From NCBI GenBank assembly GCA_029891345.1, contig CM056995.1, positions 211,495,047-211,559,046 of the forward strand: a stretch of 64,000 nucleotides of DNA. Reading direction: 5' to 3'. The notes under the pieces were generated by a model, which had not been told where the DNA came from, did no database searches, and saw only the letters and a program-made list of their open reading frames with translations. Below are positions 11,131-21,496 of this stretch, in pieces. Every line of letters begins with the position of its first letter. Within the stretch, counting starts at the first letter, position 1. The stretch comes from Dryococelus australis. Lineage: Eukaryota; Arthropoda; Insecta; Phasmatodea; Phasmatidae. The translations under genes were made by a program, and so were the position numbers.

Positions 11131-12299
11131 CACGTAATTTAGTAGCATGAGCTGTACTTGTGTTCAGCATATTTCTCGCAGCTAATAAACACTGTGCTGC
11201 TTGCTCAGTGATATTGACATTAACTATTCATGTCAAAGTGGTGTAGAAAATTCCACAAATAAGATTAGCCACAAGATACACTCTCAGTGTTTTCGGCACT
11301 GATGTTTTCGTGTGTACAGTACTGGCCATAAGTATAATTCATTTGCAACGTGTCCACGATCGTTGACACAGTAAATGAACGGGTTAAGTACAAGTCAAGA
11401 CGAAGTAGCCAATCAGAGCCCAGTGACATTTGTTGTTGGCGGGAAACGGTATTTACATCTTGGATTTAGGTTATGTTGTAACGTGAAATTGTATGCAATT
11501 AATTATTTTAATCGAAGGGGATACCTCTTTATTCAAAGAACTTTCAATGTCATGTTTTGTTTCTTGTAAGAAATTACTGATTTGGCTTTATTTAACCTTC
11601 TACAGATCTACTGACGTAAATGACCAATATTGACATCGGCATTCTCTTCTGTAAAATACCGCGAGTTTTTTTAAAACGATTACACAAGCAATACCCAAAA
11701 ATAATTAAATACATGTAAATAATCTTCACTCTTGCCCATTTTTTCAGGTTACGTCAGCTGCTTTGGTACCCTACGATTCTACAGATGCTAGATCAATCAT
11801 AAAGTGCAAAACTTATTTTCCGTGTACTTAACGAATCATAAGTACAAGTCTTAATTCTTCATTATTTAATCGTAAGCCCACATTACGCAGCACGTCTCTT
11901 GAAACCAATGACGAAATATCTAAAGAATACTGGAAACTCAAAGATTGTATGTAGTTGAAGAACGAGAACGTCTGGTGACAGTGCTGCTATCTTTAAATTC
12001 ACAGCAGAAACTCTTGATGTAATCTGTCCGTCACTTGCAATTTAATCGATTTGAAATTCCGATTAATATACATTGAATGTTTATAACACGAGAACTTTGA
12101 CAAAATAAACGCAACTCACCAGGTAATTATAATCAAAATTCATTCCATATAAATAAACCACCAACAAAATACACAACAGACTGAAATGAAACATTTATTC
12201 TGAAGACAAAATAAAAACTTTTAGTGTATTTTTAAGAAGATATTCACACATAGTAAATAGAAAACGTAACTTAAAATCAACGAATAAGCCCATATAATT
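11131..12299. other. Gene-free stretch
   Basis: AT-rich, with only short random frames and no repeat ends that I can pair. No feature is supported. Confidence 0.4.
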
Positions 12300-12422
12300 A
12301 ATTTGTGTTTTTATTACTTATTCGGCAATGTTTATTTAAAATTGCGGTATGAGGATTATAAAAATGGCCAAAAGGCAAAAGTAACGAGGGCCATAAAAGT
12401 GCTTACTTTACCGTGAACAGCC
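12300..12422. mobile_element. MITE family B, partial right half
   Basis: The right end, GCTTACTTTACCGTGAACAG followed by CCTA, and the internal block with GGCAATGTTTATTTAAAA match the family B copies at 40538, 59425 and 59728. I cannot find the left terminus, so this copy is truncated. Confidence 0.6.
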
Positions 12423-12424
12423 TA

Positions 12425-12696
12425 TAAGGAAATTTCGCCACAGTGCGTTAATTTTAAAGATACGCGTTTCAAACAAAATGTATTCAGAAGTTCCCTACAG
12501 TGGAGATGTTTACATAACATGTACAAACAGTATGTAAGGAATTTTTAAAATTTATGTTTCACAAAAGAATTACATATTGCTTATCTATATTGAAAATAAA
12601 CGCTCGAAGGGATCTTCTCCTATAATATTCGCAAATGATACATTTTGTGGGAAACGCCCATCTTTAAAATTAACGCACTCAGGCGAAATTTCCTTA
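12425..12696. mobile_element. MITE with 37-bp TIRs and TA target duplication
   Basis: About 272 bp. The left end AGGAAATTTCGCCACAGTGC and the right end, the complement of GCACTCAGGCGAAATTTCCT, extend as inverted repeats for about 37 bp through GTTAATTTTAAAGAT. TA lies on both sides. This is a Tc1/mariner-type non-autonomous element and it lies directly against the family B fragment. Confidence 0.8.
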
Positions 12697-12826
12697 ATGG
12701 GAGCTGGCTGTTCTACTTGGATCACTTGTTAAGCAAGCTTGAAGATTGGAAGTGGTGAAACGAGAGTAGTATCGGTGGAATGAAGACGGGGGCATAAAAC
12801 GGAAGAACCCCAAGAAAAACTCAATA

Positions 12827-13043
12827 TAGTCCAGCCACGGTTACTTCACACTTTTTGAATAAAACCTTTGAAAAATCACCCGAGGCTTGACGCATTTGGT
12901 TGTTTGCTAAATAGGTCATGTATCACAAGCGTGTTATACTTCTGTTAGCATAAAAGTGTCTTATTTTCGATTAAATTGATTTTTACTTATATATTATTCA
13001 TAAATTATATTTAATTTATAACTGACATGAATAAAAAAAGAGG

Positions 13044-13047
<4 letters not shown>
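12827..13047 (+). mobile_element. MITE family F, left half only
   Basis: Starts TATAGTCCAGCCACGG and matches the copy at 58422-58835 through CCTTTGAAAAATCACC, GTATCACAAGCG and TTATATTTAATTT. The right half is missing: the homology stops at the TA microsatellite at 13048. Confidence 0.65.

Positions 13048-13134
<87 letters not shown>
13048..13134. repeat. (TA)n microsatellite
   Basis: An uninterrupted TA dinucleotide run of about 86 bp directly follows the family F fragment. The length is probably polymorphic. Confidence 0.95.
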
Positions 13135-13135
<1 letters not shown>

Positions 13136-13723
13136 CATTTACATTACGTACTTGGAAATTTGAAAATTAGTTTCAAAATTGTATTTTATAGTTTTAATCA
13201 ATTCAAACATGTGGATATCTGCAATGTTTTGGTTTGTTTACGTATAAACATCTGAAAAATGTAAATAATCGAATTGTTTTACAGTAATCTATTAATCGAT
13301 TATAATTAAATAATCGTATAATCGATTATTTTACAAGCATAGCTGAATAACAAGTTCGTGAACTTTATAGCTTTCTTGTGTACGAACCTATGTGTAGTCA
13401 AGGTATTCTTAATAAGCAAATTCACTTTAACAACCATACATACAGAACATTTAACACCAAGTACTTTTTTACTTTGCGATCAAGGAAAATCTTCCTACAA
13501 AATATACAGGGAAAAATCATACACATAATAAGTTAGCCAACTTACACGAACAAAAATTAAAATAACAAATTATATGTTTTGATTCGGAAGTAAAATCCTA
13601 TTAGTCGAAAAACGAAAATGCAGCAGAGGATTTTTTTTAAATTATGGTACTGTTATGGATATTGATATTTCGGTTCTAGCACAGCGGCCTTTAGCCTAAT
13701 GGCAAAGTAAACGCTGTCTACAC

Positions 13724-14101
13724 CATACACTAAAGATGAGGTAGACCGCTTATTTGTCTTCTGCGCATGTACCCAAAATTGACCTACTCTAAAGGAACAA
13801 AACTGTCAATGTCACATGGTCAACAGTGATGAACGTTCTTATCTTAATTTTAAAATGACAATCACTATTATATTAATAAAATACTTTTACCAGTTAGAAT
13901 CGAATAAAAAATCATTACAAATTGGTTAGAGTAAGTATAAAATCATCTCAAAAGCACTTGTTTACTAAACAGCGTTCTAACCTCAAACCAAATCCACGCT
14001 ATTTTTGCAAACTGTATTGGCAGAAAAGCAGTTCAACGTAGGGGCATGGGGATTGTTTATGCGCAGCCAGCGAGATCGGTCTACGTCATCTTTAGTCGAT
14101 G
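13724..14101. mobile_element. hAT-type MITE, family C
   Basis: About 378 bp with TIRs CATACACTAAAGATGAGGTA and, at the right, the complement of TACGTCATCTTTAGTCGATG. The flanking octamers GTCTACAC (13716-13723) and GAGTACAC (14102-14109) agree at 6 of 8 positions, consistent with an aged 8-bp hAT target duplication. The same family at 38526 has an exact one. Confidence 0.75.
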
Positions 14102-14356
14102 GAGTACACGTGGCTATGGAAGAATACACAACATGCTTACATACTGTTTAGATCACCTAAGAGGAATAGGGCAAATAACACGGCTGCACTGAATTTAAAG
14201 CTCGGAGTTGGCGAATCAGTATTGTTTTGATAGGTTATGTGCGATGTAATGAACATATTTGTAGGAAAACAGGGCGATAAGAATTATACGCCGTGATAAT
14301 CGTGTAAGCTACGTATCCTCGTTTGACGCCGATAAGAACAGGTGGAAGGGGAGACC

Positions 14357-14659
14357 TCATCCCATCCCCTCCACGAGCACACTAGCGCTCGCACCGAGGA
14401 GGAGAAACAGATGACTGGCTGGAACATTGACCCAGAACTGCAAGTCATCGCCCGGCTCGTAGCTCACCTTGACGTAGCCTCGCGCGTCACTGTCGGAGTC
14501 GTCGTCCCACTCGAAGCTCGTGTTGAGTGCAGCTCCGGCTGGCTCGGACCTCCTAGCCCACTGCTTCATGCCGTACTCCTCGTGGAAGAGTTCACGCACG
14601 TCCTCGCCGGCTGCCGCGAACTCCTGCAGCAGCGACACGTTCTCCCAGCCCTGCGCCAT
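14357..14659 (-). CDS. Candidate host 5' coding exon, unidentified protein
   Basis: A GC-rich open frame on minus opens with ATG at 14659 in good context (A at -3, G at +4): MAQGWENVSLLQEFAAAGED. It runs as a compositionally protein-like segment with an acidic stretch (WDDDSDSDARG) and KVSYEPGDDLQFWVNV. GC content and residue mix differ sharply from the flanking AT-rich DNA. A short upstream frame (ATGGCAGCC to TGA) lies about 40 bp before the ATG, as is common in 5' leaders. Beyond about residue 80 the frame looks less protein-like, and a splice donor such as TCG|GTGCGAG near 14400 may end the exon. The length of 100 codons is therefore an upper bound. I do not recognise the family. Confidence 0.4.
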   Translation of the reverse strand: MAQGWENVSLLQEFAAAGEDVRELFHEEYGMKQWARRSEPAGAALNTSFEWDDDSDSDARGYVKVSYEPGDDLQFWVNVPASHLFLLLGASASVLVEGMG

Positions 14660-15094
14660 TTATCCGCTCACTCGCACGATCCCGTCACATCGCCAGCAAC
14701 GTGCTGGCTGCCATCTTGTCAACACTCTCTGGCTAGCAGTGCTGCCAACTCATAGGTTTCCCCCCTAGATTGGGAGTTTTTTGGTTGCTTATGCAGGATA
14801 AAATTTTGCACCAACGGGGCTAGGAGGAAATGTGGGGATTTCCTCTCTAGTCTGGGGGAAATTTGGGTGAAATACTTATATTTGAATAGGCGAGCTGATC
14901 TCAGAACACGATCATGTATTTTCTCATTTTCGCTGTTGTATTGCATTCCCATATACTATATGTATGTAGCCCTAGTGCTCCTCTGCAAGTAAACAAAAAC
15001 TGAGATATGTGTTTTGTGATGTATATAACTATTGGTAGGAAAACTGAGCATATAATAGGTCTAGGAAGAAAGTTGATCAGTTAGGTCAAAGTGA

Positions 15095-15505
15095 CGCTCT
15101 ATAAGGACTGGATTCAGGAAGTTGCCAAGCCAGACTCGCAAAAAAGATCTGTGCGCCCATAAAAAGGCAGCAGAACAATTTTTTCTTCGAGGTTAAGAAA
15201 GCTAATTTTTCAGCCAGTTAAAAAACATCGTGTCTTGAAGCTGTTAGTACAGAAACCTGCATGTGTTTATTAACCATCTGTCACTGTTCGACTAAATCGA
15301 TTGATCATCTAAGTGAACTAAATAAACCCATATTTCATCATTCTACCAATGGTAAACTTGTAAAAATTCATCCCCCAAAATGCAGTGGCGTGATTTAAAA
15401 TATTAATATGTCACATACAATTTCGTCGAAGACCTGAAATGTGATATTGCAGACAGCTATTATAGCTTGCTAGTGGACGAGTCCACAGAAGTGCGTCGAT
15501 AAAGC
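15095..15505 (+). pseudogene. Decayed hAT-like transposase fragment
   Basis: Frame fragments include DWIQEVAKPDSQKRSVRP (about 15107-15160), a zinc-finger/BED-like N-terminal region in this family, and DSYYSLLVDESTEV (about 15450-15497). VDEST after a short hydrophobic strand is typical of the first acidic motif region of hAT-type transposases. Stops and frame changes separate the two parts, and most of the catalytic domain is absent. No TIRs were found. It could instead derive from a domesticated hAT-like gene. Confidence 0.5.
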
Positions 15506-15619
15506 CGGCTCCACACGATACCCATTACCATAGCAGTTTCCCTACCCATTTTCTGCTAGCGTTTCTGCTGCTGAGTAGGTTACAATCCAGCCCCTATGGG
15601 CATGCCCGAATCTGCAGTT

Positions 15620-16327
15620 CAAATCTAAACAAACACGTTCATGAGTGTTGACCACGTGAGGGCCTGTCTATATTCGGCCGTTCCTGTGGACGTGGAATTG
15701 TCCAAAACTTGGCGCCAAGTGACGTCACATTAACGCCGTACGAATATGGTCTACAATTGCGTTGTCCGAAGTGAGTTTTAAAAATCTGACACTAGATCGC
15801 ACTAAATTCAGCATATTATTTGTTGTTACGTAGTGATGTTTACTGTATTATTGATTATTTAATGTTTACGAAATGATTTCTTGGAATATTTATTTATAAT
15901 AAACGCCTTAACGCTTTCATTTAAAAAAAAAGTTAAAATTGTTCAGGCCGAACGAAGACATCCCTAATTATTTACCATTTCATCGTATTTGTTTTGAGAA
16001 AGCCCACCTTGCACATCCATAGTTTACATTAATAACGTAAACATTCCACGAATGCGCGCGAAAGTATTTGAAGTTTTCTTATTTTTCTATCAGCTTAGGA
16101 CACAACTTTGGACAGAAGATCAGTTTTCCGAATACTTCAACTTGGGATAGCGCCGTGACGTCAGAGGGTCACGTGTACCAATCAGCACTTCCTTGTCCTA
16201 AGATACAGGTTAGGATAGTCCAATTGTAGACATGCCCTGACTTTGACAGTTGTATTGGCCACGGGCGAGTCAATGTTGGGTACACGTGCACAAGACGAAC
16301 ATCAATCTACCTCATCTTTAGTCTATG
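15620..16327. mobile_element. MITE family C copy, truncated and interrupted
   Basis: Family C sequence (AAACAAACAC ... GACCACGTG) runs to 15656 and resumes at about 16241 (CTTTGACAGTTGTATTGG) through to the terminus CTACCTCATCTTTAGTCTATG at 16327. The copy at 38526 gives the uninterrupted order GACCACGTGACTTTGACAG. The break is filled by the element at 15660-16237. Only about 40 bp of family C remain on the left. Confidence 0.7.
15660..16237. mobile_element. PIF/Harbinger-type MITE with TGA duplication
   Basis: About 578 bp. The ends are GGGCCTGTCTATA and the complement of TAGACATGCCC. The trinucleotide TGA is present on both sides (15657-15659 and 16238-16240) but once in the uninterrupted family C copy at 38526. 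A 3-bp TNA duplication and GGG...CCC ends fit PIF/Harbinger. No transposase is present. Confidence 0.75.
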
Positions 16328-17040
16328 GAAATAAGGGTGGATTTACGATTGACTTAACAGAATCAGTGTGCTGGGTGCTCAGAATATGAATCAATGTCAA
16401 ACTTTATTACACAGGATAGCGAAACAAATACACAAACAGCTAATTAATGTTAAACAATTATGAAATATATCAACACTTCAGCTAAATAACAATTAGTACC
16501 AACAAGCATCTAGTCCAATGTTTACTACGAGCTGAAAAAAAAGGCGATAAAAAACTACATTTATCGTACACTTAAATGCGATTCTATTCAGAATTTCTAA
16601 AAAATCTATTTGTACAGCCATATTCACAACACGATATCATTTTGACCATTCTTCCGAACACATTTCAGTTCACTCCAATAACACGGTTACAACCAGTACA
16701 AAATAAATCGCTTTGTTTTGGTAGTCAGAAGGGGCGTGTTCCAAAAATCAAATGGCTTCCATATATCTCCATGCCCTAGCCACGTCGCGTCGCCACAGTT
16801 GGCAGTACTGACTGCACTTATCTGTGACGTAGCAACCAGCCGCGCCGAGCCGGAACCTCTGTAGCTAGTTGTTAGCGCGCGCGCTAGTAGCAGCTGTTAG
16901 CAGCTCGACCTAGAAAACTAACGGAACTAATCTACACCGTAGATGTCTTCTTCGTAAAATTACGGCGCGATTCACACGCGGTAACGACTGCGTTTTGCAA
17001 AGAATTGTTCCGTCCGACCCATTGGCCAATGATGACGTAA

Positions 17041-17449
17041 AGGCTGTTCACGATGAAGTGAGCACCTGAGAAAAGAACCCTAAAAAAAAGTAAATTTCCC
17101 TGCAGGCATAAATTTTAATGGGCGTACTAAGTGACCTTCGCCCAGTAAAGCTGGTAACGATAGATGAAAAGTAGTTCTATATTTTAATATCGAATAAAAA
17201 GTGTTAGGTAACCATTTGTAATAAATTAAAATTATTTCTGCCGCCTTCTGTTTTTTAATTCACAGAAGTACAGATCTGTAAAGTATTTCCTTTTCTAACA
17301 ATTTTACCGTTTCACTTGACCGACGCACGAATAAAGTGATGAGACCCATGGCAATGTTAATTTTACATAAGGCGGAGGAATACACAACGTGCGTGCAAGT
17401 AGATCTTAAGCAGGGCTTTCAAAAGTGCTCCTTTTAGCGTGAACAACCT
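17041..17449 (-). mobile_element. MITE family A, full-length copy 3
   Basis: About 409 bp in reverse orientation: the CCGCCTTATG block appears as its complement CATAAGGCGGAGGAATAC near the right end. Termini are AGGCTGTTCACGATGAAG and TTTAGCGTGAACAACC. TAA precedes the left terminus. Confidence 0.85.
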
Positions 17450-17454
17450 ATAAA

Positions 17455-17755
17455 CAAACGTTGTCTGCGCATATCCCGAATATTGACTTACCCCACACCA
17501 ACACAACTGTCAAAGTCACGTTGTCAGCAGTGAAGAAAGTGTAGGTATGTATCTCAATTTCCGAAATGCAAGCACATTTAGATGAATAACCAATATGAAT
17601 TAAATCACTCTGCATTATAAAATCGGATAGAAGTATAGATACACATCAAAGTATACTTGTTTACTGTTCAGTGTTCTATCCTCAAATCACAAAATCCATG
17701 CCGATTTTGCTAGACGTGTTGGCAGAAAAGCAGTTCAATGTTCAGGAACACGTAG
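17455..17755. mobile_element. MITE family C, internal fragment
   Basis: Shares CAACTGTCAAAGTCACGTTG and GTTGGCAGAAAAGCAGTTCA with the family C copies, in order. Both TIRs are missing. It begins right after the family A copy that ends at 17449. Confidence 0.6.
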
Positions 17756-17759
17756 GCTG

Positions 17760-20700
17760 GATTAATCGGATTATAAATTTGATATCAAATTAATCGATCG
17801 GATCCTTAATGCGATCAAAAATTCTAATCTGATAAAATTAATGAGATGAAATTTGATTGATTTATCCAATTAATTTAATTGAATTAAGCAATCTTTTTTT
17901 TATTTTTGAATTTTGTGTGAATTGATAAATGTATCTTTTGGTGCAAGAGTGTGCTAAGTCTTTTTTTTTTTGGGTGGGAGCAGCATGGTAAGTCCTCACC
18001 CTTGGAGCACTGATGTACTGAGGTGTGATGGGGAAGGGGTATATATCCTTGTATAGTGTAATATTGAATGGTATTGAGGAGTTCGTTTACAGAGTGGCAG
18101 GCGACTAAGGGAGGGGGGATGTAACGTCTGTGAGTAATGACACATCTGATTGTAGCCTGAGCAACTGATTTGATATGCGAAACTGCAGAAATAAGTATTC
18201 AAGCGAAGTAAATGAAATAAATACGAAACATTTACTTTAATCATGCGATTACCACGAGACAAATCAATTAAAATTAATTAAGCATATGATGTTACACAGT
18301 ACAGAAGTACAAGTCACAAAAAACGAGAGAAATTAATGAAATGAAAAATGACAAACTGAATATGTGGCACAGGACAAAACTATAACAAGTGGACCACAAA
18401 ATTTATATTAATATAGTAACGAAATATATTTCAAACAGAAGAATAAACTAAACAAGTGCTAACTCACAAACAAATTACAGAACCTAATCCCTAGTGTCAT
18501 AAAGAAATCAAGCAATGTGTTATAACTACAACAGAGGCAAAAAAAAAAAATTTCCCTACAAAATAAATTACACAAATCCAATACTAAGTAATCGCAAACG
18601 AATTACAGAATCTATTTCCTCATCAATAATGGCCCAGTTATCCTGGTGTTATAAAGAACACAACAAATTAATATAATCATATCTACAACAAATTTAAAAC
18701 AGAACTGGTTAGAATATACATGTACCTTACAACATTAAATGTTTTAATACAGGTCCGTTCGGTTGGGAAGTTGCTGTAGGAATGTGTACAGTTTGATTAC
18801 AGACTGAGGTTATGGCAGAAACTCCTCGACATTAAATAACTAAACATTAAGTACCAAATCAATAAAAATTATTTATCCCTGTTTACGAATTCACCAGTTT
18901 ATATTTCCCTATTAATCTACTTTTAATGAGTTATTATCCAGGTCGGCCTCATTACCTCTCAGTTCGACAAAGATGTAACATGGAATCGCACAGAAAAACT
19001 TACCCCATTGCCACATTTTAAATTATTAATACACAATTTCACTTCTCTGGGAAAAATAAAGAAATCACATGCATTATTTAACTATGTATCCAGAAAACTA
19101 GTTTACTGCTGCAAATAAATCCCCCTATCATGAGAAGACGTATTTTAAAAAGAATTCACTTTTAACAAGCAATAAAAATTCTATTAAAGCTTAGCGATGC
19201 TAACATCGCATGGAAGACATCTCGGTATAATTGTAAAGTAGTTTAACTTAAAAATGGAAATGGCACATAATTAGTGAGAAATTGAAAATATTATCACATC
19301 TAACTGAAAAATTTGAATTAAACAGTGCAGAAAATTCCTAGAAGAAAAACAATAAAATGGTTCAAAATCAAAGATAACTTACATTAAAAAAATAATAGAT
19401 GAACATAAACACAGTTTATTGGTCTGAGCAATTTTAACACACCAAGTCCTGCATCTCACACAAAACACTTTTTTAAATGATCGATCAAAAATTTCAGAAA
19501 AGGAAGTCAGTTTTTCCACTACATGATCAGTTATTTACACATATATTTAACAAAGTGCTTAACAAGAATCGCGGCTACATACCACTGCTAGGCAGGTCCG
19601 AAGTCTGCTGCTCAGGTAAGGCTGCGCTGTGCTGTGACATGCCGACAGGTTAGCGACAACAAGCGATGAAGTGATAGTTCCTAACAGCAGAGACTGGTGA
19701 TGTGTGAAGCATGTGAGGGTTTATGAATAACTAAAATGGCCTCTCTGGGCTGCTGACCAGCAGGGGTGGTTGGAAGGTACCGTTATGCACCCACTCACTT
19801 CCCACCACCAAAGCACATCTTTGTCCACCTTGAGCCCCGCCTACCTACCTCTCCTCCGGCCACGAACCTGGACGATTCCGAGGTGAAAAACCTTAGAGTC
19901 TTTGTCCTTAAAACTGTTGCAAAAAAAGCCTCCAACCCCAGACACTGACCTGTTTTAAACATTTGCTGACATTGAATAAAAATTTAACAAGTTCCACTAA
20001 TAAATTATTTCCTCAACACTAACATTTAAGTCTGAATTTTAATTAATCCCAAAAATACCAAGAAACTAATTTTAATCCAGAAACTTACATGAAATTTTAA
20101 GTTTAAAGTATTTCCCGTTTTCCAGTAAAGTTATTAATTTTAAAACCCCACAGAAATCTAATTCTAGGAGAGAAATCCAGGAAAGTACAAATAATCTCAC
20201 ACAAGATATATTTTCACTAACTAAATCTTACATGATTCAAAGACTTTATATATAATTTATGTTTAAATATTAAAAGAACACAATTTTCAAACACGTATCA
20301 TTCGATTTACATGATACATAAGTGATATATTTTAAGTATGGAAAATGTACATGTTCAAATATTTGCGTATAGCAGAGAAAATACGTATTTTGTGTGTAGA
20401 GCTCTCTCAAATTTCAGTTATTTATAAAGTTTCATACAAGTGTAAATAAAGCTTCCATGCGAGATTTTCGGTTACACCATCTACCAGAAATGTGTATACT
20501 TGAACAAATATAAAGTTATTTGATTGAAAAATACTTTGTTTCGAGATAATATTAATGAAACATCACGAATATAGGCTAAATGACTTCTAACAGAGCTGGA
20601 AAATACAAAATTTAACTATATTTAGGCAAAAAAACTCTATTTTAAGCAAATTTATAGGAAAATGGTCATTTTGTATCTGTTTACATACATAAGAAGGGAA
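17760..20700. other. Gene-free AT-rich stretch
   Basis: No product is recognisable in any frame. It contains short homopolymers (T-run near 17960, A-run near 18540) and a slightly GC-richer patch at about 19560-19960 with a weak open frame. No TIR pair, SINE box or exon signal was found. Confidence 0.4.
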
Positions 20701-20804
20701 TAAATATGTTTTTTTCTCAGTGTTAAGTCAACAGCTACTGAAGTCACTTGTGTGCATGCCTGTGCATTGCAATAGATACCTACAGTACGGCAATCTTCGC
20801 CAGG

Positions 20805-21015
20805 CATTTACACCACTGAGAGTTACGCTAAGTGTCCACAGCACCGACGACACCAAGAGTCCACACCACCGAGAGCTACGCCAGGTGTCCACAGAACCAA
20901 GAATGATGTAAAGTATCCACACCACCGATAGCTCTGTTAGGCATCCAAAACACTGAGAGCTACGCCAGAAGTCCACAGCACCGAGAGCTGTGTCAGACTT
21001 CCACAGCATTGAAAG
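20805..21015. repeat. 28-bp minisatellite
   Basis: About seven or eight head-to-tail units of the form TCCACACCACCGAGAGCTAC plus GCCAGGTG, diverged by a few bases and indels. The unit is not a multiple of three, so the long frame on minus is a by-product of the repeat. There are no spacers and hence no CRISPR-like structure. Confidence 0.8.
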
Positions 21016-21099
21016 TTGCACTGCAAAATATACAAGGATTATTTCCCTCTGCAGCAGCATCATCTCGGAACAGGTATAATGTACGAAGGCCACTGCTGC

Positions 21100-21275
21100 G
21101 ATAACTGTGATTAGGAGTGATCAGGATCCTGAAGATTTAAGAACAGATGAGGATATAGTTTCATATCTTCCGTGTGAAGACTGCCCATATGGCATGCCCG
21201 TTTTCGTTAATGACGTCAACCAACAAAATGTGGAGGGATTGTATGTCACGAAGATTGGAACAGCTAATAGAAGTT
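21100..21275 (+). pseudogene. Coding remnant upstream of module array, unidentified
   Basis: A frame free of stops for about 55 codons reads through RSDQDPEDLRTDED, then SYLPCEDCPYGMPVF and NQQNVEGLYVTKIGTA before a stop. The CEDC pair suggests a small Cys-containing domain. It follows the 28-bp minisatellite and precedes the module array, in the same orientation as the array. I do not recognise it. Confidence 0.3.
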
Positions 21276-21496
21276 AGGATTATCACAGATGTGGTGATGT
21301 CAGACTCCGGGGTTGAAGAAGTGAATTCCGAGATGACCACAAGATCTTGTAAAAGTGTTTGGACACTTTCTGTATATACTATAGAACTTGAAATTTATAG
21401 TGTAAATGAAATAAAGTCATAATGATGTGCTATGCACAAGAATTTGAAAATTATCAAGAGAAGTATTTTGAAATCTAAGAACTTGCCATTTCATAT

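Noticed and set aside
20805-21015. 28-bp repeat considered as a CRISPR array
   Set aside because: Units are contiguous with no spacers and diverge from one another, and the context is eukaryotic. It is a minisatellite.
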